Shown: positions 51,030 through 61,100 of the stretch, one piece after another
Position numbering within the stretch: position 1 is the stretch's first letter
Layout: each line of letters starts with the position of its first letter
From: Xestospongia bergquistia
Taxonomy: Eukaryota > Porifera > Demospongiae > Haplosclerida > Petrosiidae
Reading direction: 5' to 3'
Assembly: GCA_963965975.1 (NCBI GenBank)
Contig: OZ014420.1
Coordinates: 2,878,001 to 2,942,000, forward strand
Length of the DNA: 64,000 bases
Made by a program: the position numbers and the translations under genes
The notes under the pieces: generated by a model
Seen by the model: only the letters and a program-made list of their open reading frames with translations
What the model was told of the DNA's origin: nothing
Database searches by the model: none

Positions 51030-53750
51030 GAGTTTGAATGCCAACCAACTTACTAAACTGTTAATAGCAGTTTATTTAATTAGTGCCATAGAGTCCTTTA
51101 GACTGAGATGTTTACTTATAAACTTCACTCAATAGTCTAAACATTCTGTACTCTTTAATTTAAAGACTTTAGAGTGTTAATGCCAACCAACTTACTAAGC
51201 TGTTAATAGCAGTTTATTTAGTTCGTTTCATAGAGTTCTTTAGACTAAGCTGTTTAGTTTTAATCTTCACTCAATAGTCTAAACCTTCTAAAGTCTATAA
51301 ATAAAAGACTTTAGATTTTTAATGCAAACCAACTTACTAAACTTTTAAAAGCAGTTTATTTAGTTAGTCCCGTAGAGTCCTTTGGAATGAGCTGTTTACT
51401 TTGTAGAATTTACTCAATAGTCTAAACCTTCTAAAGTCTTTAAATTGAAGACTTTATAGTGTTTATGCAAACCAACTTACTAAACTATTAATAAAAGTTT
51501 TTCTAGTTAGTCCAATAGAGTCCTTTAGACTTAGCTCTTTAGTTTATAAACTTCACTCAATAATTTAAATGATCTAATCTCTTTAATTTAATGACTTTTG
51601 AGTGTTAATGCAAACCAACTTATAAAACTGTTAATAGCAGTTTATTTAGTTAGTCCCATATCTCCTTTAGACTGACCAGTTTACTTTATAAAAATTTACT
51701 CAATAGTCTAAACCTTCTAAAGTCTTTAAATTAAAGACTTTAGAGTGTTAATGCAAACCAACTTACTAAACTGTTAATAACAGTTTATTAAGTTAGTCCC
51801 ATAGAGTCCTTTAGACTGAGCTCTTTACTTTATAAATTTCACTCAATAGTCTAAACCTTCTAAACTCTCAATTTAAAGACTTTTGAGTTTTAATGCAAAC
51901 CAAGTTACTAAACTGTTAATAGCAGTTTATTTAGTTAGTCCGATAAGTTCTTTAGACTGACCAGATTAGTTTATAAAATTTACTCAAAGGTCTAAACCTT
52001 CTAAAGTCTTTAAATTAAAGACTTTAGAGTGTTTATCAAACCAACTTACTAAGCTGTTAATAGCAGTTTATTTAGCTAGTGCTATAGAGTCCTTTACATG
52101 AGCAGTTTTCTTTATAAACTTCACTCAATAGTCTAAACTTTCTAAACTCTTTAATTTAAAGACTTTAGAGTTTGAATGCCAACCAACTTACTAAACTGTT
52201 AATAGCAGTTTATTTAATTAGTGCCATAGAGTCCTTTAGACTGAGATGTTTACTTTAGAAACTTCACTCAATTGTCTAAACATTCTCAACTCTTTAATTT
52301 AAAGACTTTAAAGTGTTAATGCCAACCAACTTACTAAACTGTTAATAGCAGTTTATTTAGTACGTTTCATAGAGTTCTTTAGACTGAGCTGTTTAGTTTT
52401 AATCTTCACTCAATAGTCTATACCTTCTAAAGTCTATAAATAAAAGACTTTAGAGTTTTAATGCGAACCAACTTTGTAATCTGTTAATAGCAGTTTATTT
52501 AGTTAGCCCCATAGAGTCCTTTAGAATGAGCAGTTTACTTTATAAAAATGACTCAAAAGTCTAAACCTTCTAAAGACTTTAAATTAAAGACTTTAGAGTG
52601 TTAATGCAAACCAACTTACTAAACTGTTAATAACAGTATATTTAGTTAGTCTCATAGAGTCCTTTAGACTTTGATGTTTACTTTACAAACTTCACTCAAT
52701 AGTCTAATTCTTCTGAACTCTTTAATTTAATGACTTTAGAGTTTGAATGCAAATAACTTAATAAACTGTTAATAGTAGTTTATTTAGTTAGTGACATAGA
52801 CTCCTTTAGAATGAGCAGTTTACATTATAAAATTTACTCGATAGTCTAAACCTTCTAAAGCCTTTAAATTAAAGACTTTATAGTGTTAATGCAAACAAAC
52901 TTATTAAACTGTTAATAAAATTTTATTTAGTGAGTCCCATTGAGTCCTTTAGAATGAGCAGTTTACTTTATAAAATTTACTCAATAGTCTAAACCTTCTA
53001 AATTCTTCAATTTAAAGACTTTAGAGTGTTAATGCAAACCAACTTACTAAACTGTTAATAAGAGTTTATTTAGTTAGTAACATAGAGTCCTTTATACTTT
53101 GATGTTTAATTTATAAACTTAACTCAATAGTATAAACCTTCTGAACTCTTTAATTTAAAGACATTTGAGTGTTAAAGCAAACTAACTTGCTAAACTGTTA
53201 ATAGAAGTTTATTTAGTTAGTGCTATAGAGTCCTTTAGAATAAGAGTTTACTTTATAAAATTTACTCGATAGTCTAAACCTTCTAAAGTCTTTAAATTAA
53301 AGACTTTAGAGTGTTAATGCAAACCAACTTACTAAACTGTTAATAGCATTTTATTTAGTTTGTTTCATAGAGTCCTTTAGACTGAGCTGTTTACTTTATA
53401 ATCTTCCCTCATTTGTCTAAACCTTATAAAGTCTTTAAATTAAAGACTTGGGAGAGTTAATGCAAACAAACTTACTAAACTGTTAATATGAGTTTATTTA
53501 CTTAGTCCCACAGAGTCCTTTAGAATGAGCAGTTTACTTTATAAAATTTACTCAATAGTCTAAACCTTCTAAAGTCTTTAAATTAAAGACTTTAGAGTGT
53601 TAATGCAAACAAAGTTACTAAACTGTTAATAGCAGTTTATTTAATTAGTCCCACAGAGTCCTTTAGAGTGAGCTCTTTACTTAATAAACTTCAATCAATA
53701 GTCTAAACCTTCTGAACTCTTTAATTTAAAGACTTTAGATTGTTAAAGCA
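51030..53750. repeat. Block K, copy 2 in B
   Basis: Distal copy of 48090-50650. It retains the monomers at 51530-51830 that copy 1 lost, so the deletion is on the copy 1 side. GACTTGGGAGAG recurs at about 53446 and TTTACTTAGTCCCACAG at about 53496. Confidence 0.8.
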
Positions 53751-56594
53751 AACAAACTTACTAAACTGTTAATAGAAGTTTATTTAGTTAGTCCCGTAGA
53801 GTCCTTTAAAAAGTGCAGTTTACTTTATAAAATTTACTCGATAGTCTAAACCTTCTAAAGTTTTTAAATTAAAGACTTTAGATTGTTAATGCAAACCAAC
53901 TTACTAAACTGTTAATAGCTGTTTATTTAGTTAGTCCCATAGAGTCCTTTAGAATGAGCAGTTTACTTTATAAAATTTACTGAATTGTCTAAACCTTCTA
54001 AAGTCTTTAAATTAAAGACTTTAGAGTGTTAATGCAAACCTACTTACTGAACTGTTAATCACGGTTTATTTACTTAGTCCCATAGAGACCTTTAGACTGC
54101 GCTCTTTACTTTATAAACTTAACTCAATAGTGTAAACCTTCTGAACTCTTTAATTTAAAGACTTTAGAGTCTTAATGCAAACAAACGTACTAAACTGTTA
54201 TTAGCAGTTTATTGAATTAGTCCCATAGAGTCCTTTAAATGAGCAGTTTACTTTATGAAATTTACTCAATAGTGTAAACCTTCAAAAGTCTAGAAAGTGT
54301 TAATGCAAACCAACTTACTTAGCAGTTAATAGCATTTTATTCAGTTAGTCCTATAGAGTCCTTTAGACTGAGCAGTTTACATTATAAACATTACTTAATA
54401 GTCTAAGCCTTCTAAACTCTTTAATTTAAAGACTTTAGCGTGTTAATGGAAACCAACTTACTAAACTGGTAATAGCAGTTTATTTAGTTAGTCCCATAAG
54501 TCCTTTAGACTGACCAGCTTAATTTACTCAATAGTCTAATCCTTCTAAAGTCTTTCAATTAAAGACTTTAGAGTGTAAATGCAAACCAACTTACTAAACT
54601 GTTCTAGCAGTTTATTTAGTTAGTTTCATAGAGTCCTTTAGACAGAGCTGTTTACTTAATAAACTTTACTCAATAGTCTAAACTTTCTGAAGTCTTCAAA
54701 TTAAAGACTTTAGAGTTTTAATGCAAATCAACTAACTAAACTGTTAAGAGTAGTTTAATTAGTTAGTCCCTTAGAGTCCTTTAGAATGAGCAGTTTACTT
54801 TATAAAGTATACTCAATAGTCTAAACATTCTAAAGTCTTTAAATTAAAGACTTTAAAGTGGTAATGCAAACCAACTTACTAAACTATTAATAACAGTTTA
54901 TTTAGTTAGTCCCATAGAGTCTTTTAGACTGCGCTCTTTACTTTATAAACATCACTCAATAGTCTAAACCTTCTGAACTCTTTAATTTAAAGACTTTAGA
55001 GTGTTAATGCAAACAAACTTACTAAACTGTTAATAGCAGTTTATTTAGTTAGTCCCATAGAGTCCTTTAGAATGAGCAGTTTACTTTCTAAAATTTACTC
55101 GATAGTCTAAACCTTCTAAAGTCTTTAAATTAGAGACTTTAGAGTGTTAATGCAAACCAACTTACTAAACTGTTAATAACAGTTTATTTAGTTAGTCCCA
55201 TAGAGTCCTTTAGACTGAGCTGTTTACTTTATAAAATTCACTCAATAGTCTAAACCTTCTGAACTCTTTAATTTAAAGACTTTAGAGTGTTAATGCAAAC
55301 CATCTTACTAAACTGTTAATAGCAGTTTGTTTAGTTAGTCCCATAAGTCCTTTAGACTGAGCAGTTTACTTTATAAAATTTACTCAATAGTCTAAACTTC
55401 CTAAAGTCTTTAAATTAAAGACTTTAGAGTGTTAATGCAAACCAACTTACTAAACTGTTAATAACAGTTTATTTATTTAGTTTCATAGAGTCTTTTAGAC
55501 TGACCAGTTCACTTTATAAAATTTATTCAATAGTTTAAATCTTCTAAAGTCTTTAAATTAAAGACTTTAAAGCGTTGAAGCAAACGAACTTATTATACTC
55601 TTAATACCATTTTATTTAGTTAGTGCGATAAAGTCCTTTAGACTGAGCAGTTTACTTTATAAAATTTACCCAATAGCCTAAACCTTCTAATGTTCTTTAA
55701 TCAAAGACTTTAGAGTGTTAATGCAAACCAACTTACCAAACTGTTAATAAGAATTTATTTTGTTAGTCCCATAGAGTCCTTTAGACTGAGCTGTTTACTT
55801 TATAAACTTCACTCAATAGTCTAAACCTTCTGAACTCTTTAATTTAAAGACTTTAGAGAGTTAATGCGAACCAATTAACTAAACTGTTAATAGCAGTTTA
55901 TTTGGTTAGTCCCATAGTGTCTTTTGGAATGAGCAGTTTACTTTATACAATTTACTCGATAGTCTAAACCTTCTAAAGTCTTTAAATTAGAGACTTTAGA
56001 GTGTTAATGCAAACCAACTTACTAAACTGTTAATCACAGTTTATTTAGTTAGTCCCATAGAGTCATTTAGACTGAGCTGTTACTTTATAAACTTCACTCA
56101 ATAGTCTAAACCTAGTGTCTTTTGGAATGAGCAGTTTACTTTATACAATTTACTCGATAGTCTAAACCTTCTAAAGTCTTTAAATTAGAGACTTTAGAGT
56201 GTTAATGCAAACCAAGTTACTAAAAAGTTAAGAAAAGTTTATTTTGTTAGTCCCATAGAGTCCTTTAGACTGAGCTGTTTACTTTATATACTTCCCTCAC
56301 TAGTCTAAACCTTCTAAACTCTTTAATTTAAAGACTTTCGAGTGTTATTGCAAACCAACTTACTAAACTGTTAACAGCAGTTTATTTAGTTAGTCCCATA
56401 GAGTCCTTTAGACTGAGCAGTTTAATTTACTCAATAGTCTAAACCTTCTAAAGTCTTTAAATTAAAGACTTTAGAGTGTTAATGCAAACCAACTTACTAA
56501 ACTGTTAATAGCAGTTTATTTAGTTATTTTCATAGAGTTCTTCAGACTGAGCTGTTTACTTTATAATCTTCACTCAATAGTCTAAACCTTCTAA
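53598..56594. repeat. Block G, copy 2 in B (contains the empty E1 site)
   Basis: Repeats 44557-47138 in order. The offset is 9041 bp at the start, 9184 bp after one extra monomer at about 53900-54040, and 9456 bp at the end after an extra B2+B1 dimer at about 55005-55290. Its end (TTTTCATAGAGTTCTTCAG to CCTTCTAAAGAC) is the sequence interrupted by E1 in copy 1. Confidence 0.85.
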
Positions 56595-57504
56595 AGACTT
56601 TAAATAAAAGACTTTAGAGTTTTAATGCAAAACAACTTAGTAATCTGTTAATAGCAGTTTATTTATTTAGTCCCATAGAGTCCTTTAGAATGAGCAGTTT
56701 ACTTTATAAAATTTACTCGATAGTCTAAGCCTTCGAAAGTCTTTAAATTAGAGACTTTAGAGTGTTATTGCAAACAAACTTACTAAACTGTTAAAAACAG
56801 TTTTTTTAGTTAGACTCATACAGTTCTTTAGACTGAGCTGTTTACTTTATAATCTTCACTCAATAGTCTAAACCTTCTAAAGTCTTTAAATAAAAACTTT
56901 ATAGTTTTAATGCATACCAAGTTACTAAACTGTTAATAGCAGTTTATTTAGTTAGTCCCGTAGAGTCCTTTAAAATGAGCAGTTAATTTTATACAATTTA
57001 CTCAATAGTCTAAACGTTCTAATGTATTCAATTTAAAGATTTTAGAGTGTTAATGCAAAAAAACTTACTAAACTGTTAATAACAGATTATTTAGTTAGTC
57101 CCATAGAGTCCTTTAGACTGAGCTGTTTAATTTATAAAATTCACTCAATAGTCTAAACCTTCTAAACCTTTTAATTTAAAGACTTTAGAGTGTTAATGCA
57201 AACAAACTTACTAAACTGTTAATAGCAGTTTATTTAGTTAGTCCCATAGAGTCCTTTGGAGTGAGCAGTTTACTTTGTAGAATTTACTCAATAGTCTAAA
57301 CCTTCTAAAGTCTTTAAATTGGAGACTTTATAGTGTTTACGCAAACCAACTTACTAATCTGTTAATAAAAGTTTATTTGGTAAGTCCAATAGAGTCCTTT
57401 AGACTTAGCTCTTTCGTTTATAAACTTCACTCAATAATTTAAACGATCTAAACTTTTTAATTTAATGACTTTAGAGTGTTAATGCAAACCAAGTTACTAA
57501 ACTG

Positions 57505-57508
57505 TTAA
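57505..57508. repeat. Left target-site duplication of E2 (TTAA)
   Basis: ACTGTTAA precedes the CCCTTTAC terminus and the satellite resumes with TTAATAGCAG after the element, so TTAA is duplicated inside the usual monomer string CTGTTAATAGCAG. Confidence 0.92.
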
Positions 57509-57521
57509 CCCTTTACTTCCC
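57509..57521 (+). repeat. E2 left terminal inverted repeat
   Basis: CCCTTTACTTCCC; pairs with the complement of the right end (CCCTTTACATGCC) at 11 of 13 positions. Confidence 0.88.
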
Positions 57522-57524
57522 GTT

Positions 57525-57540
57525 GACGAGTATACTCGTC
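57525..57540. repeat. E2 outer subterminal palindrome
   Basis: GACGAGTATACTCGTC, perfectly self-complementary over 16 bp and over 18 bp with the flanking T and A. Its centre is 24 bp from the left terminus, the same distance as the outer palindrome of E1 from its right terminus. Confidence 0.93.
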
Positions 57541-57567
57541 ATTAAAAAAGTGGGCGTAATTCCCAAT

Positions 57568-57583
57568 GACGAGTATACTCGTC
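57568..57583. repeat. E2 inner subterminal palindrome
   Basis: A second identical GACGAGTATACTCGTC, starting 43 bp after the first, with its centre 67 bp from the terminus. Both distances equal those in E1. Confidence 0.93.
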
Positions 57584-57725
57584 GTCTGTTTTATACCGAG
57601 TTTGGCGCTCTGGTTTGCTTTGTGGAAGCGTCTTTTTTAGCTAGTCGTGCTTCAGGTAGCTGGGTTGCAAGGTAGAAAGACCAAAGAAGCTGCTGTGTCT
57701 CTTCGTTCTTGCTTTCAGACCATCT

Positions 57726-57783
57726 ATGCTTGAAAACTCATCTTTGTATCATTATGATTGCCACGCTCGTCACTCGATCAAAG
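57726..57783 (+). other. E2 possible remnant exon with consensus 5' splice site
   Basis: An ATG at 57726 is followed by 19 codons without a stop (starting MLENSSLYHY) that run into TCAAAG|GTAAGT, a strong donor match. TTGTCACTATTGTAG at about 57912-57926 could be an acceptor. The peptide is not recognised. It reads away from the palindromic end, whereas the comparable signal in E1 reads towards it, which weakens the case for a shared gene. Confidence 0.22.
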
Positions 57784-58148
57784 GTAAGTGTGAAGCTACA
57801 AAGTAAACATGCAACTATTCATTATGATCATTTAACAACAATCATTAAAATATAAAACAATAGTATATAGTGCACTGTTTATAATACGTGGAGCTGAGAG
57901 AGTTCATCGTTGTCACTATTGTAGCCGATACTATATTCAACAATAATCATTTATAAAAGGTAAAACATTAAAAGTACAGTTTAAGAACAACTCACCATCT
58001 TATCATTCACTTTATGAAAGAAACTCGACTTCTAAACACTTCCATCATCAAGATAGAAAGAATATAACGCAAAACGAAGTAAAAAACATGCTTATTACAT
58101 CAGGGCAAAATAATTTGGTAATTACGGTATACGCCCACGCAGAAACTT

Positions 58149-58161
58149 GGCATGTAAAGGG
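58149..58161 (-). repeat. E2 right terminal inverted repeat
   Basis: GGCATGTAAAGGG, directly followed by TTAA. Unlike the left end, the adjoining 70 bp contain no GACG-N8-CGTC palindrome, so the element is asymmetric, as piggyBac ends usually are. Confidence 0.88.
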
Positions 58162-61100
58162 TTAATAGCAGTTATTTAGTTAGTCCAATAAGTTCTTTAG
58201 ACTGACCAGTTTACTTTATAAAGTTTATTCAAAAGTCTAAACCTTCTAAAGTCTTTAAATTAAAGACTTTAGTCTGTTAATCAAACCAACTTACTAAGCT
58301 CTTAATAGCAGTTTATTTAGCTAGTCCCATAGAGTCCTTTACAATGAGCAGTGTACTTTATAAACATCACTCCATAGTCTAAACCTTCTAAACTCTTTAA
58401 TTTAAAGACTTTAGAGTTTGAATGCCAACCAACTTACTAAACTGTTAATAGCAGTTTATTTAATTAGTGCCATAGAGTCCTTTAGACTGAGATGTTTACT
58501 TTATAAACTTCACTAAATAGTCTAAACATTCTGTACTCTTTAATTTAAAGACTTTAGAGTGTTAACGCCAACCAACTTACTAAGCTGTTAATAGCAGTTT
58601 ATTTAGTTCGTTTCATAGAGTTCTTTAGACTAAGCTGTTTAGTTTTAATCTTCACTCAATAGTCTAAACCTTCTAATGTCTATAAATAAAAGACTTTAGA
58701 TTTTTAATGCAAACCAACTTTCTAAACTTTCAATAGCAGTTTATTTAGTTAGCCCCATAGAGTCCTTTAGAATGAGCAGTTTACTTTATAAAAATGACTC
58801 AAAAGTCTAAACCTTCTAAAGACTTTAAATTAAAGACTTTAGAGTGTTAATGCAAACCAACTTACTAAACTGTTAATAACAGTTTATTTAGTTAGTCTCA
58901 TAGAGTCCTTTAGACTTTGATGTTTACTTTATAAACATCACTCAATAGTCTAATTCTTCTGAACTCTTTAATTTAATGACTTTAGAGTGTTAAAGCAAAC
59001 CAACTTACTAAACTGTTAATAATAGTTTATTTAGTTAGTGACATAGACTCCTTTAGAATGAGCAGTTTACATTATAAAATTTACTCGATAGTCTAAACCT
59101 TCTAAAGCCTTTAAATTAAGGATTTTATAGTGTTAATGCAAACCAACTTACTAAACTGTTAATAAAATTTTATTTAGTTAGTCCCATTGAGTCCTTTAGA
59201 ACTAGCAGTTTACTTTATAAAATTTACTCAATAGTCTAAACCTTCTAAATTCTTCAAATTAAAGACCTTAGAGTGTTAATGCAAACCAACTTACTAAACT
59301 GTTAATAACAGTTTATTTAGTTAGTAACATAGAGTCCTTTAGACTTTGATGTTTACTTTATAAACTTAACTCAATAGTCTAAACCTACTGAACTCTTTAA
59401 TTTAAAGACATTTGAGTGTTAAAGCAAACTAACTTACTAAACTGTTAATAGTAGTTTATTTAGTTAGTGCCATAGAGTCCTTTAGAATGAGAGTTTACTT
59501 TATAAAATTTACTCGATAGTCTAAACATTCTAAAGTCTTTAAATTAAAGACTTTAGAGTGTTAATGCAAACCAACTTACTAAACTGTTAATAACACCTTA
59601 TTTAGTTAGTCCGATAGAGTCCTTTAGAAAGAGCAGTTTATTTTATAAAATTAACTCGATAGTCTAAACCTTCTAAATTCTTCAAATTGAAGACTTTAGA
59701 TTGTTAATGCAAACCAACTTACTAAACAGTTAATAACAGATTATTTAGTTAGTCCCATAGAGTCCTTTAGACTGAGTTGTTTACTTTATAAACTTCAATC
59801 AATAGTCTAAACCTTCTAAACTCTTTAATTTAAAGACTTTAGATTGTTAATGCAAACCAACTTACTAAACTGTTTATAGCAGTTTATTTAGTTAGTCGCA
59901 TAGAGTCCTTTAGAATGAGCAGTTTACTTTATAGATATTACTCAATAGTCTAAACCTTCTAATGTCTTTAAATTAAAGACTTTAGAGTGTTAATGCAAAC
60001 CAACTTACTAAACTGTTAATAACAATTTATTTAGTTAGTCCAATAGAGTCCTTTGACTTAGCTCTTTAATTTATAAACTTTACTCAATAATCTAAACCAT
60101 CTAAACTCTTTAATTTAATGACTTTAGAGTTTTAATGCAAAACAACTTATAAAACTGTTAATAGCAGTTTATTTAGTTAGTACCATAAGTCCTTTAGACT
60201 GACCAGTTTACTATATAAAATTTACTCAATAGTCTAAACCTTCGAAAGTCTTTAAAATTAAAGACTTTAGAGTGTTAATGCAAACCAACTTACTAAACTG
60301 TTAATAACAGTTTATTAAGTCAGTCCCATAGAGTCCTTTAGACTGAGCTCTTTACTTTATAAACTTCACTCAATAGTCTAAACCTTATAAACTCTTCAAT
60401 TTAAAGACTTTAGAGTGTTAATGCAAACCAACTTACTAAACTGTTAATAGCAGTTTATATATTTAGTCCCATAAGTTCTTTAGACTGACCACTTTAATTT
60501 ATAAAATTTACTCAAAAGTCTAAACCATCTAAAGTCTTTAAATTAAAGATTTTAGTGTGTTAATGCAAACCAACTTACTAAACTGTTAATAGCAGTTTAT
60601 TTAGCTAGTCCCATAGAGTCCTTTAGAACCAGCAGTTTCTTTTATAAACTTAACTCAATAGTCTAAACCTTCTAAACTCTTTAATTTGAAGACTTTAGAG
60701 TGTTAATGCAAACCAACTTACTAAACTGTTAATAGAAGTTTATTTAGTCAGTGGAATATGTCCTTTAGACTGACCAGTTTACAGTACTCAATAGTCTAAA
60801 CTTTCTAAAGTCTTTAAATTAAGGACTTTAGAGTTTTAATGCAAATCATCTTACTAAATGGTTAATAGCAGTTTATTTAGCTAGTTTCATAGAGTCCGTC
60901 AGACTGAGCTGTTTACTTTATAAACTTCACTAAATAGTCTAAAAATTATAAACACTTCAATTTAAAGACTTTAGAGCTTGAATGCAAACCAACTTATTAA
61001 ACTGTTAATGACAGTTTATTTAGTTAGTCCCGTAGAGTCCTTTAGAATGAGCAGTTTACTTTATAAAATTTACCGAATAGTCTAAACTTTCTAAAGTCTT

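Larger units (their letters stand above)
48068..57508. repeat. Satellite subfamily B, middle segment
   Basis: About 66 B monomers, mostly alternating B1 and B2. It is built from two overlapping duplications: 48090-50650 repeated at 51030-53750, and 53598-56594, which repeats 44557-47138. Fused short monomers occur, for example at about 48655, where AAATTGGAGACTGAGATC joins the end of one unit directly to the middle of another. GCCAACC and TTTAATTAGTGCC mark a sub-lineage seen at 48104, 49024, 51040 and 52178. No gene or RNA is seen in this 9.4 kb. Confidence 0.93.
57509..58161. mobile_element. E2: non-autonomous piggyBac-like element, 653 bp
   Basis: A non-satellite insert flanked by TTAA, the invariant piggyBac target. 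The ends CCCTTTACTTCCC and the complement of GGCATGTAAAGGG match at 11 of 13 positions. GTGGGCGTA lies near both ends in inverted orientation (about 57551 and 58129). The left end has two identical 16-bp palindromes, GACGAGTATACTCGTC. No reading frame of useful length survives, so it is a MITE-like derivative that needs a transposase in trans. A consensus splice donor, AAG|GTAAGT, is at 57783/57784. Beyond the end architecture I see no sequence shared with E1, so the two belong to different families of one superfamily. Confidence 0.9.
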
